Origin: Emticicia sp. C21
GTDB lineage: Bacteria; Bacteroidota; Bacteroidia; Cytophagales; Spirosomataceae
NCBI RefSeq assembly: GCF_003418935.1
Contig: NZ_QVMT01000008.1
Span: forward strand, 1-64,000
DNA: 64,000 nt
Direction of reading: 5' to 3'
The stretch's first letter is position 1. Each line of letters begins with the position of its first letter. Below are positions 9,314 through 18,030 of this stretch, piece after piece. The translations under genes were made by a program, and so were the position numbers. The notes under the pieces are model-generated. The model saw nothing but the letters and a program-made list of their open reading frames with translations. It searched no databases and was not told the DNA's origin.

Positions 9314-9334
9314 AACAAAGGCCCTGTTTTAGTT

Positions 9335-10510
9335 TTACAGGAGTTTAATTTTTGCTTTGGTTTTAAGTTCCCATTTATCGCCAACTAATTTGGCAATGCC
9401 TTCATTCCCTCTTTCTAATTTAATTGATTTAGCGCTTGAGTTAAAGCCTCCAATATATTCACAAACAGGTTTTAAATAAGATTCTGGATAAGATGTAGCT
9501 TCTGTTACAACACTAGGATTATCAATTGGCTTAAATTTAGCAGTATTTTCATCTATTAATTCAAACTCATACATATGATTAGCCGGATTCATTGTATTCG
9601 AACGAGTATCTCTGAAACTACCATCAGCATTAGGAGTAGATAGGTAGAAAGTGGTTATTTTACGCTCTACTGAAAGTTCTACGACTCTTGACTGCTCGTC
9701 AATTAATGAAGAGTTACTCTCATTTTTTAATCTATTGTTTTCACCTTTCAATTGGTTATTCTCATCTTTTAATTTACTATTTTCATTTTTTAAATCATTG
9801 TTTTCATTTCTAAACTCTGCAAGTTTACTATCTTCGTTTATATTTGACTGGCCTTTATTGATATCTTCTCTATCTTTTTGCAGTTCCTGGTTCATATTAT
9901 TAAATTTGTCATGTATATCTTTCCTTTTAATTAGATATATACTTGCACCACCAAAAATACCACCTAAGACTAAACCAACGAACATATCAATCAACCAATT
10001 TCTAGACCCTTCATTTTCTCCAATCAAAGAGCCAATTTTTTTTAAAATTTCTTTTCTTTCTTTTGATATTGTTTTCGTTTTAGCTTTATATAAGTTTATA
10101 ATATCTCCCGCAACATCAACTGAATCTTCAAAACTTAGAATAATAGGCGGAGGAAGTTTTCCATTTATTAAATTTCTAAAATTTAATATAATCCTTTTAA
10201 TATCATCATTTTCATTAAACGGTGTTCCATCGTTACTTGCTTCGTATTTCCCATCTGCAACAACAATAACTTTTTGTTTGAAGTTATCAAGAGTATCAAT
10301 TACACTTTGTAAATCTTTTGTAGAAATTTCTTTATTAACACAATCATCACAAAACATTCGTTTAAATTGATTAAGGGATACTGACAGTCGCGTTGATTTA
10401 ATATTTATACTCTGAAAATCCTTTATTATTGCTTTAGACAATTTTATCTTATCTTCCCCTTGTGAGGAAAAAGCTATAAGACAAAACACCAGAAAAATAT
10501 ACTTCTTCAT
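9335..10510 (-). CDS. Signal-peptide, membrane and leucine-zipper protein, long paralogue
   Basis: A 391-residue protein. A signal-peptide-like N-terminus (1-19) leads a periplasmic segment with a CxxC (FCDDCVN). A membrane helix follows at about 172-195 (MFVGLVLGGIFGGASIYLI), then a coiled coil with four perfect heptads built on L-K-x-E-N (about 235-262). The C-terminal domain (about 285-391) is shared with the neighbouring 217-residue protein. The predicted topology joins a periplasmic sensor-like region to a cytosolic coil and domain. Residues 80-110 read like a metal- or ligand-neutral helical domain without a known family. It lies between the Hsp70-like gene (55-base gap) and its paralogue. 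A transmitter or scaffold role between wall and cytosol is inference. Confidence 0.8.
   Translation of the reverse strand: MKKYIFLVFCLIAFSSQGEDKIKLSKAIIKDFQSINIKSTRLSVSLNQFKRMFCDDCVNKEISTKDLQSVIDTLDNFKQKVIVVADGKYEASNDGTPFNENDDIKRIILNFRNLINGKLPPPIILSFEDSVDVAGDIINLYKAKTKTISKERKEILKKIGSLIGENEGSRNWLIDMFVGLVLGGIFGGASIYLIKRKDIHDKFNNMNQELQKDREDINKGQSNINEDSKLAEFRNENNDLKNENSKLKDENNQLKGENNRLKNESNSSLIDEQSRVVELSVERKITTFYLSTPNADGSFRDTRSNTMNPANHMYEFELIDENTAKFKPIDNPSVVTEATSYPESYLKPVCEYIGGFNSSAKSIKLERGNEGIAKLVGDKWELKTKAKIKLL
9724..9807. repeat. Four 21-bp tandem repeats encoding leucine-zipper heptads
   Basis: Four degenerate 21-base units encode the heptads LKNENSK, LKDENNQ, LKGENNR and LKNESNS of the coiled coil in the 391-residue protein. 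Because each unit is a whole number of codons, slippage could lengthen or shorten the coil by one heptad without shifting the frame. Confidence 0.7.
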
Positions 10511-10565
10511 CTTATTAAATATTTAGTCACCTCTTAGTTGTTTAGCTAATAGGCAGTGTTTTCTA

Positions 10566-13500
10566 TTATTTAGTAATTTCATACGCCAGATGATTCAGGG
10601 CGCCAATCAAAGGATAAAAGAATAAAGTCTCTTCTATCGGATCGTTCTGAGAGTCTAGTTCGTCTTTCTTTATTTTTAGCCCTTCCCTAACGTTTTGTTC
10701 CATGTCTTTCTCCAGCAATTTTTTATAATTTTCTATTGCTCCCGTATTCATGTTGAATTTGGCTTTGAAACTAAAATCGTTATTCAGGTCAAATAATAAC
10801 TTGATAAAATTATTGACCTCTTCTACTACTTTTGGTACCAGTTCCTCAATCTTATTATAGGTATCACGTTTGGAAGCCAGTTTATCATCAGATGTGCCAT
10901 ACAAAATAGTTTTCATTTTTTCAGTTTTTTCATCCCATTCGCCACTATCTTCTTTATTGAAATCGAGCTTCATACGCAAGCCACCTTTACAGGTTACTTC
11001 TTTTGGTGTATCTTGCTTTACAATCTCAATACCATCTTCATGATATTCCGTTTCATATATTCTTTCAAATACTAATTTGGCTAGTTGCGACAAGGTAGCA
11101 GATTTGGGGCTAAGAATGTCGAGTATCAGCGAACCTGTACCACTAAACGTAATATACCTTGGCATCAAAAGTCCCTTCAATTTCATTATCTTGGCTATAT
11201 GATAGATAATGCTTGTATAGAAAGTCAGAAATACGATTTTAAAGGATTCATCTTTGGCAAGCATCTCGTTAAAATCAATCACTACTTTGTCGCGTATTTC
11301 TTTATTTTGCTTGAGTGAGAAGAAAAATGCCAGAACATCGTCAGAACGTTGGCGGTCTTTTATCACTTCGTACGCTCTCTTAAGGTTATCAAAACCATTT
11401 GCTTCAAGTATCTCAAGTATTTCAGACTCATATTTTTTTATAAAACCATTTCTATCGGCAGCACCGTCCAGCGTAAATCCATCTCCAAAAATGGCATTGG
11501 CTGCAAACCTGAATGAAGTAGCCAGAATAGGATTATCATCCTGAAAAACTACCACATCTGTTGTTCCTCCGCCAATATCAATTGAAACTGCCGGGTATTT
11601 AGAAGTACGTACTGTACGATTATACCAATAAAAAGGAGCTATACTCTCAGGTATCTTTAGAGGTACTTTCTTTTCTCCTATTAGTTTTTTATAGTTTTTC
11701 TGCCATATAGCTTCAAAGAAGTTTCTCCTGCCTTCAAGCATACTCATCGGATAAAACCAGACTAATTCTGTTAATTCTAAATTACCTTGATTGAGTAGAA
11801 CTTTGTTTCTGATAAGCAGCATAATAGACTCAATAAATCCTTCTATTCTTTTTTCTGCTTGTTTATCCAGTTTATAATTCTCCCATTTAAGATTTGTTTT
11901 TACTGTATAAATATCTTTAGGGATATGCTTGCGCTCATACATAAAACCCACGTTAAAATCGGCCATTCCATGCAATGTCTCATTGTATTTGGGCTTGTTT
12001 TCAATTAAGGCCGTACGTTGAGGGAATTTTACATAATGTTTTGCTCCTATTTTTTCCGGAATCATTTCCATTGGTAACAAATCCAGAATAGCTGTAGCTC
12101 TCGATCCATTGAGAGAACGATCAATTTCTTCCATAACAGGGTCATGTAAAGTAGCAATCTGCACGTCTTTCTCCGAAATCTCAAAAGCTACAGGTGAAGG
12201 ATTATTTGTACTATTTAGTTCAATATGAGTATTGGTTGTACCGAAGTCTATGGCAAATCTAAATACATCATCGCCCATTGAAACTGTTGGGAATTTAGGA
12301 ATAATCAGCCCTCTTTTACCCGACACTTCTACTGCGATATAATCAAAGTTCTGTTCTTCCAGTACATATACTTTTGAAGTAGCCCCCGTATTAACGCTCT
12401 TGCTATTCCTGTTTTTAATAGCTGCATTGCTTAGCTGCTTGTTGGCTTCATCAAAAAATAACAGATTATAATCATTATCGTAGGTCAATACATCTACATC
12501 TCTGTCGACTAAATGAATTCTATAATTTGATTTGAAATCGGGTTCATCAATTTTTATGAATGGCATAATATTCACACCAAACTGGTATTCTATCACAACC
12601 CCTTCATTTTTTTCCAGGTTGGGCTTGCGGGGAGAAGTTAAGCTGTCTGAAGACATATAGAGCCTTGTGAAATAGACATATTCGCCTTCCGCCTGAATCG
12701 GAATGCGTAAGCTTACACGTACACTTCCACCTGCTAGTTCTTTGATTTCAATATTTACACTACTACCATTAATCAAATCGGTCGTATTAAAGAAATCAAA
12801 AAATTCTTTTTTCAGTGGCATTAAATATCCTTTTGATCCATCGGGTCCTTTCCAGCCCCCGTCAAAAAAACAGTTACTATTAACGGGATAGACTAAACGT
12901 ACAATGTGAGGCTCAAGAAAATCGCTTACAGTAAGCCATGGATAAACATCAGCATGCCCAGGAAGACGACGTTTATCCCAGGGATTAGGGTCTGATGTAG
13001 GAACAATTTGTTTGGGATCCCAGTTGCCATGTGCATATTTAATTTTATCATTACTAAAATTGCTTTGCAATACCATAGGCATTAGGCCACTCTTATATTT
13101 ACTAGATTTAATGATAAATCCGCTATCACTTAAATTTTCGGGTTTAATCGTTGATTTTCTGAGCCAATATCCAAGCACTTCTACGAATTCGTTCTGAATA
13201 CCTGTAGTTAATCTGTCAAACGATTTTTCAAAATCTTTAATAATTATTTTCTCACCATTTTCGCCAATTTCCCGCCATAAAACAGGATTTTCATCTTGTA
13301 ACAAACTTAGACTTTTAGATAGATAATCTGAAATATCTTTAAATTTCTCCCTGAAATTGGGTAGTTTATTAAGATAATACCACAATTTCTGATATTGAAT
13401 ATCTCTTTTATGGAGAGGATAAAAAGTTTCTCCGAACAATTTATTACTACCTAGTTTTTCGTCGATAAAAGATAAATCGTTAGGAGAGCTAAAAAACAAA

Positions 13501-13997
13501 GTTGAGGGAGAAGTGCCACCCACAAAGCCGGACTTTATGCCATTATCGTAATAAAGAATGAAAATGCTTTTCAATTCATCAAAATTATATTCTTCTGCAT
13601 CTTCTTTAAAATACAATTTATAAGCTTCACCTAATCTTTTATGGCTCTTATTGCCCTTCAGTAACTGCTTTAAGTCATCTTCCTTATCCCATTTAATTAT
13701 TCGTAACCTGTCGCTTAGTTTATCAAAATTGAAAAACAACTCGCCTATATCAAAACACTGTGAAACAAGCCTTTCATCATTTTTTGTCCCTTTTAAATTT
13801 ATATTTTTTGATAAATTTTGGAAAGCACTTCTTACAAGGTCAAATCTTGCAAATGGGCTCGGTACAGAAGTTGGCATAATTGTACCACCTTCGGCATCAT
13901 GAATAGCGTCTATCTGAGCTTTGCCATAAGCCGTTACATTAGTACTAAACCAATGTTCGTTGTTAGTTAATTTATGGAGTGTGAGTACTTTACTCAT
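10566..13997 (-). CDS. Giant Hsp70/actin-like ATPase
   Basis: A 1143-residue protein. Residues about 580-960 carry an actin/Hsp70-fold ATPase: phosphate-1 motif AIDFGTTNTHIEL (about 582), phosphate-2 motif SIDIGGGTTDVVVF (about 805) and an adenosine-type motif ITFSGTGSLIL (about 950). The first 575 residues form a large region I cannot assign, with many aromatic and Asn/Asp-rich strands. The last 180 are mostly helical. The layout is like the large SrfB-type Hsp70-related proteins of bacteria (comparison from memory). It is cytosolic, with no signal or membrane helix. It starts 32 bases after the tubulin-like gene. An ATPase that assembles or remodels the neighbouring membrane complex is the simplest hypothesis. 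Confidence 0.85.
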   Translation of the reverse strand: MSKVLTLHKLTNNEHWFSTNVTAYGKAQIDAIHDAEGGTIMPTSVPSPFARFDLVRSAFQNLSKNINLKGTKNDERLVSQCFDIGELFFNFDKLSDRLRIIKWDKEDDLKQLLKGNKSHKRLGEAYKLYFKEDAEEYNFDELKSIFILYYDNGIKSGFVGGTSPSTLFFSSPNDLSFIDEKLGSNKLFGETFYPLHKRDIQYQKLWYYLNKLPNFREKFKDISDYLSKSLSLLQDENPVLWREIGENGEKIIIKDFEKSFDRLTTGIQNEFVEVLGYWLRKSTIKPENLSDSGFIIKSSKYKSGLMPMVLQSNFSNDKIKYAHGNWDPKQIVPTSDPNPWDKRRLPGHADVYPWLTVSDFLEPHIVRLVYPVNSNCFFDGGWKGPDGSKGYLMPLKKEFFDFFNTTDLINGSSVNIEIKELAGGSVRVSLRIPIQAEGEYVYFTRLYMSSDSLTSPRKPNLEKNEGVVIEYQFGVNIMPFIKIDEPDFKSNYRIHLVDRDVDVLTYDNDYNLLFFDEANKQLSNAAIKNRNSKSVNTGATSKVYVLEEQNFDYIAVEVSGKRGLIIPKFPTVSMGDDVFRFAIDFGTTNTHIELNSTNNPSPVAFEISEKDVQIATLHDPVMEEIDRSLNGSRATAILDLLPMEMIPEKIGAKHYVKFPQRTALIENKPKYNETLHGMADFNVGFMYERKHIPKDIYTVKTNLKWENYKLDKQAEKRIEGFIESIMLLIRNKVLLNQGNLELTELVWFYPMSMLEGRRNFFEAIWQKNYKKLIGEKKVPLKIPESIAPFYWYNRTVRTSKYPAVSIDIGGGTTDVVVFQDDNPILATSFRFAANAIFGDGFTLDGAADRNGFIKKYESEILEILEANGFDNLKRAYEVIKDRQRSDDVLAFFFSLKQNKEIRDKVVIDFNEMLAKDESFKIVFLTFYTSIIYHIAKIMKLKGLLMPRYITFSGTGSLILDILSPKSATLSQLAKLVFERIYETEYHEDGIEIVKQDTPKEVTCKGGLRMKLDFNKEDSGEWDEKTEKMKTILYGTSDDKLASKRDTYNKIEELVPKVVEEVNNFIKLLFDLNNDFSFKAKFNMNTGAIENYKKLLEKDMEQNVREGLKIKKDELDSQNDPIEETLFFYPLIGALNHLAYEITK

Positions 13998-14029
13998 AGG
14001 TGTATCAGATTAAAATAAAAGAAGTTGTT

Positions 14030-15529
14030 TTATTTCTTTTTTGCGTTTTGAAATAAATCAGGGAATTTATCAGATAGCATTTTTCCTGTGCCTGCTGACA
14101 TCACTTTGATAAATTTATCTATCGCATTAGCATAATTATGCCCATTTATCACATCATTGTTCGCTTCGTCTAATGTTTTAAAGTCAACCTTTGTCTTGCC
14201 TAGAAACCCTCTTTTGGGAGAATATCCAATAATCAGATTAGACAGGTCTTCATTTATTTCTGAGTTAAATGCCTTGAAGGAGCGCCTGTTGTCAGTCATT
14301 TCATTGAGCCAGTCTTTAAATTGCTGGTTGAACTCTTTAAGATTAATTTCTATAAAGTTGCCTCTTGCAAAGCTTCTGTCAATAGCAGGGTTTTCAGATA
14401 CCCAGGGAACATTACTGCCAATTACCTCATTGAGTCTTTTATCAAGGTATAGGCTAAAGAGCATAAATTGAGATAATGGTAGGCTCAGAATGTTCTGTGT
14501 AGAAATACTTAGCCCTTTTAGCCCAATAGTTTCTTCGTTTTCTCTGATACCAAATTCTTTAAAAACAGGTATTACAGGTTTACCATCAACACATTCTAAA
14601 TCAATGTCTTCGGTATTTGCATAGTCGACTATCGCAAGCGCAGAAGCTAATTCAATGAAATGAGCATTATTTTTTTGTCCGTCTTTGCCTGGGTCAAAAT
14701 CATAATCCTGATTGACCTCATCTCCGATGTAATAAAGGCGATTCAGTTTTTTATTAACCCCTCTTGAATAATATTGCAGCGCGGCTTTGGTTTTAGAGAT
14801 AAAAGTAGCTTTGTCAATAACTTTTTTGTCTTGCACAGGCTTAATTCCAAAATAGGGCATTACCGTCAGAGCTCCTATTTTTGCATTTTTCAGATTTTCA
14901 GGATTCTGTACTTTTTCAGTTTCCGCCCCTCTGATATTTTTTAGTATCAAGGGAAAACCTGCAGCTCCTGTCCCACCAAAAATAGAACTGATAATAAAGA
15001 CCCTGTCGTTTGGCGTAAAGTTGGAGGCAAAATTCTGAAACTCTTCTGATTCGGCAAATTGATTTAAAACTACACTACCAATATTAGGATTACCCACAAA
15101 GCCAATATCCATTTCGGTGCTTAGGTTTTCTTTAGAAAATAAAAGACTGGCAAAAGCCTTGTTTTTTTCATCAAGCCCACCGAAATCAATATAGTCTTCA
15201 AAAGTTTTATCTGAATCTTTTAGTGTTAACGCAGGGGTTGTACCAATACCATCACTCTTTTTTACAATATCTTCCAATGTTCGTATAGGGGTAGAGAAGA
15301 AGTCGCCTTTTACTAATTCTGTTTTGATAGAAGATCTTATTTGTTTGTATTTACTGATAAGTGTTTCGGTTCTTTGTACGTCTATATTATCTTTATGTGG
15401 GTCTATAATAATAGGAACAATTTCTGAAACCTGACTCATTTCTACCCCTGCTGCCATAAGCATAGTGAGAGATTTAAGTACGCGGGACCCTGTTCCGCCA
15501 ATAGCGAAAATATATAATTTAGCAGGCAT
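14030..15529 (-). CDS. Tubulin-like GTPase (Tubulin_2-type)
   Basis: A 499-residue cytosolic protein. A Rossmann-like start (LYIFAIGGTGSRVLKSL, G11-G-T-G) is followed by a tubulin/FtsZ signature at about 184-191 (IFGGTGAAG) after a hydrophobic strand (RVFIISS). These are the nucleotide-binding loops of the divergent bacterial 'tubulin-like' family. The rest is too long and divergent for FtsZ, and no FtsZ C-terminal tail is present. FtsZ-type proteins polymerise with GTP; whether this one does is unknown. It sits between the small membrane protein (48-base gap) and the Hsp70/actin-like ATPase, so one operon encodes both a tubulin-type and an actin-type NTPase. Confidence 0.82.
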   Translation of the reverse strand: MPAKLYIFAIGGTGSRVLKSLTMLMAAGVEMSQVSEIVPIIIDPHKDNIDVQRTETLISKYKQIRSSIKTELVKGDFFSTPIRTLEDIVKKSDGIGTTPALTLKDSDKTFEDYIDFGGLDEKNKAFASLLFSKENLSTEMDIGFVGNPNIGSVVLNQFAESEEFQNFASNFTPNDRVFIISSIFGGTGAAGFPLILKNIRGAETEKVQNPENLKNAKIGALTVMPYFGIKPVQDKKVIDKATFISKTKAALQYYSRGVNKKLNRLYYIGDEVNQDYDFDPGKDGQKNNAHFIELASALAIVDYANTEDIDLECVDGKPVIPVFKEFGIRENEETIGLKGLSISTQNILSLPLSQFMLFSLYLDKRLNEVIGSNVPWVSENPAIDRSFARGNFIEINLKEFNQQFKDWLNEMTDNRRSFKAFNSEINEDLSNLIIGYSPKRGFLGKTKVDFKTLDEANNDVINGHNYANAIDKFIKVMSAGTGKMLSDKFPDLFQNAKKK

Positions 15530-15577
15530 AATTATCTTAAATTGATTAACTAAATAGATATTAAAACAGAAAGGTTA

Positions 15578-16012
15578 TCAAAAAGGGGTTTTACGGCTAT
15601 TGGTACTCCAGTGCTTAATTAGTAGTGAAAAGACAACAAACAATATCATAGCTAAAAAAAACATGGTAAGACCATAAGTAAAGAATACAGAAGAGCCCTG
15701 ATCAAACCGATAATCAGCAATTCCTTTTTTTATGTTAGCCTCATTACGTGGTATTTCCTGTTGTACCATATTATAGCATGATAAAAATACTATACTGAAT
15801 GTAAGGAAAGCGCCGATTGCCATCATAATTAACCAGTGCTTCAGTTGACCAAAGCGAATACTATTAATAATATAATAGAACGTTACGGTGCAAAGTAGTG
15901 TAACTACTATTGTGCTTGTTGTTAAAGGTGTCAGTAACGTTTCAGCGTACAAATCTTCAACTAAAGATTCGTTTATAAACAGCGAGTAAAAATCAAATAG
16001 GGTATCTTCCAT
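15578..16012 (-). CDS. Small polytopic membrane protein of the operon
   Basis: A 144-residue protein with three membrane helices: about 30-50 (TTSTIVVTLLCTVTFYYII), 58-82 (HWLIMMAIGAFLTFSIVFL) and 110-132 (GLTMFFLAMILFVVFSLLI). The loop between helices two and three (about 85-108) is hydrophilic and the C-terminus is basic. No family is recognised. It starts 13 bases after the VWA-like lipoprotein gene and precedes the tubulin-like gene. It may recruit one of the NTPases to the membrane (inference). Confidence 0.75.
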   Translation of the reverse strand: MEDTLFDFYSLFINESLVEDLYAETLLTPLTTSTIVVTLLCTVTFYYIINSIRFGQLKHWLIMMAIGAFLTFSIVFLSCYNMVQQEIPRNEANIKKGIADYRFDQGSSVFFTYGLTMFFLAMILFVVFSLLIKHWSTNSRKTPF

Positions 16013-16025
16013 TATAATAAGTAAA

Positions 16026-17534
16026 TTAATTATTAAGAGTTATATTCATAGAGCAATAGAATTCTTTATTCTGGCGATTGTAGGCATTATAGATGCCACT
16101 CATCATGTTTTTAAACCCGAAAGTTGTATTCTTAAAGTTGAGGCTATTTACGTTTTTATCATCATCACTACTTGAATCTTCAATCCATTTGACAGGAAAA
16201 TACTTTTTTAGCCTTATTGTAGCGTCTCTTTTCCCTTTGCCGGCCTTATTTGTTGAAATCTTTATTTTGTGTGTGACCTTAGGTGTATCTTTTTCTTTCT
16301 GAATACTGACGACTTTAAAGTTATCTTTCAGATTATCTATTACGTAGTTATTAGGATTTGTTAAAAAATCCTCAGGTAACATAAGTTTAGAAAAATCAAC
16401 CACTATATTAATGGTTAGCAGATCATTATTACTTGGTTTTACATCCTCTATTGAATGCACATAATCTGTCTTTGCGTGCAATTCATCGTTATCCTGATTG
16501 AATCTCCCTTCATTCTCACCGTCTTTCAGTACTATTGAATAATAAGGATTAACAATATTTTTGTCATTACTAAAGAAATAAAAATTTTCGAATTCCGGCA
16601 ACCTATAAAAATCTCTTACATTCTGGTATTTTTCATTTGTCAAGAAATCTTCCATAGTAGCATTTTTTGCAAAAAAACAAATGTAATAGGGTCTTAAGCC
16701 GTCATATGGGAAAGATCTATTTTCATAAGTATAGTAATTTCCTATATAATCGGATCTCAGTTTAAGAACCAACACAGAACAATCATTAGCATACTTTCCA
16801 AAAATATTATTTGTCAGATTTTCTGCTTCTGTCAGGATTTTAATACGATTTTTTTCTTTCATATCTTTGGTTGAGTAGATAAGGTCTGAAAACATAATAG
16901 ACATTTGCCCCTCAGTAAGATTATCCAGGATGCTCCTGAAGATTTGATTGAAATCAGTATAATTTCCTTTACCTTTTTTTGTTTCCTGTGCATTAAATAT
17001 ATCCGCCTCTTTGACTAAACCATCAAAGCTCATATTGCATGAGTATACACTATCATTGACAACATAGATAAGGCTTTTAGCAGGATTGAGATAATCAAAG
17101 TTATTTAAGAGTTTTGTCAATGCACCTTTAAATTGTCCTCTTGATTGTCTGCGGTCATAGTAAACCATACTACCACTACGTTCCAGATATAGTTTCGGCT
17201 CAATTACTCTTTCTTTTTTTTCATTCCCACTATTTAAAGCTATTTCGCTGCAGTTTTTTTTCTGTTTAATATAAGGTCTTGATACTAGAATATAATTTTC
17301 AAGTGCTTCATTATTTATTTTACCGTCTTCGCTAACCAGGTTTAGCTTATTAGTTTTTTCTTTGTTCTCTAGTAAAAAAGTATGTAATTCTCTGAACTCG
17401 GTCTGAGTAATATTGCAATCTGATTCTAAGGCAGTCTCAATCTTTTTATCAAACTCTTTCTTAAAAGAACCAGAACAACTACTCAACAATGAAAAGGTAA
17501 AAAGAAAGAAAAACAGATACAGAATATTTTTCAT
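16026..17534 (-). CDS. VWA-like lipoprotein, first gene of the operon
   Basis: A 502-residue lipoprotein with lipobox LSSC (Cys20). Residues about 115-300 look like a VWA fold with an altered MIDAS: LERSGSMVYY has glutamate where the canonical motif D-x-S-G-S has aspartate. A later threonine (GNYTDFNQIF) and a strand ending in aspartate (MSIMFSDLIY) match the other two metal-site positions. The C-terminal 150 residues are beta-rich and unassigned. It is predicted to be periplasmic or surface-exposed. As the promoter-proximal gene it could be the receptor or regulator of the assembly (inference). The Glu-for-Asp change might weaken metal binding. Confidence 0.75.
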   Translation of the reverse strand: MKNILYLFFFLFTFSLLSSCSGSFKKEFDKKIETALESDCNITQTEFRELHTFLLENKEKTNKLNLVSEDGKINNEALENYILVSRPYIKQKKNCSEIALNSGNEKKERVIEPKLYLERSGSMVYYDRRQSRGQFKGALTKLLNNFDYLNPAKSLIYVVNDSVYSCNMSFDGLVKEADIFNAQETKKGKGNYTDFNQIFRSILDNLTEGQMSIMFSDLIYSTKDMKEKNRIKILTEAENLTNNIFGKYANDCSVLVLKLRSDYIGNYYTYENRSFPYDGLRPYYICFFAKNATMEDFLTNEKYQNVRDFYRLPEFENFYFFSNDKNIVNPYYSIVLKDGENEGRFNQDNDELHAKTDYVHSIEDVKPSNNDLLTINIVVDFSKLMLPEDFLTNPNNYVIDNLKDNFKVVSIQKEKDTPKVTHKIKISTNKAGKGKRDATIRLKKYFPVKWIEDSSSDDDKNVNSLNFKNTTFGFKNMMSGIYNAYNRQNKEFYCSMNITLNN

Positions 17535-17897
17535 TTAGCGCTGGAGTCGAGGTTAAATTATTATTTTTAACTATGGCACCAAATATCTTTTTTTTTTCAG
17601 CAAAAGCGCAAAAAATTTATTTTACGGCAATTTTTTGGTAGCTTTTCTTTTTTTCGGTCAAATTTTTCACTAAATCTATATGGTTAAAAGTCTGCCTAAC
17701 AGACAACTACAAATTATTATAGCTATTTGTCATTTTCTTTTTAGAATCATTTTGAGAACAAACAGCAATGGATAGAATTGCTTATCTAGCTGATAACTCC
17801 ACTTCTGAAATTACGATAGAAAGCCGTAAAATGATAATTATTTTAGAAGCATAACAAATGCTTACTTACCATTACAGGGGTCTAAAGACAAAAACAG

Positions 17898-17990
17898 TTC
17901 AATGCTCACTTAAAACAACTCACTTGCTGTTTTTATACCATTCACTTGTAGATTTTAACTATTCATTTCCCAAAGTTTTGCAGTTCACTT
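17898..17990 (+). promoter_or_regulatory. Phased direct-repeat array, probable LytTR operator
   Basis: The heptamer [CT]TCA[CT]TT starts at 17919, 17941, 17962 and 17984, spaced 22, 21 and 22 bases. A degenerate copy (TTCAATG) starts at 17898, 21 bases before the first. Copies at 17898 and 17984 are preceded by CAG, giving CAGTTCA, close to the core of known LytTR half-sites. LytTR regulators bind direct repeats about two helical turns apart, and the next gene encodes such a regulator. An extra CTCACTT at 17905 is out of phase. Confidence 0.55.
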
Positions 17991-18007
17991 AGTTTTTTGA
18001 TAATTTG
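17977..18007 (+). promoter_or_regulatory. Bacteroidota-type promoter of the LytTR gene
   Basis: TTTG at 17977-17980 and TAATTTG at 18001-18007 are 20 bases apart, close to the Bacteroidota consensus TTTG-N19-21-TAnnTTTG, with one base missing in the -7 element. The last array repeat (17984-17990) lies between the two elements, which suggests autoregulation. Confidence 0.45.
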
Positions 18008-18030
18008 TTATAAAAAAACCTTACACCGAG

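Larger units (their letters stand above)
17535..18030. other. Divergent intergenic region, 496 bp
   Basis: This separates the minus-strand ten-gene operon from the plus-strand regulator. It must hold both promoters. Near the operon (17580-17660) it is rich in T tracts without a promoter I can place. A 28-codon ORF (17768-17854, plus) has no recognised family and is probably chance. The right third holds the phased repeat array and a promoter for the regulator, listed separately. Confidence 0.6.

Noticed and set aside
9651-10370. A 239-codon plus-strand frame across the coiled-coil gene
   Set aside because: It lies antisense to a well-supported gene, and its Leu/Phe/Ser-rich product is what the reverse of Lys/Glu/Asn-rich coding sequence gives.
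3884-17534. Calling the operon a Zorya system
   Set aside because: Only the ZorA/ZorB-like pair is similar. ZorC, ZorD or ZorE are not recognised, and the tubulin-like, Hsp70-like and VWA genes are not part of Zorya.
17768-17854. 28-codon ORF in the divergent region
   Set aside because: It is too short, has no ribosome-binding site or family, and lies in regulatory DNA.
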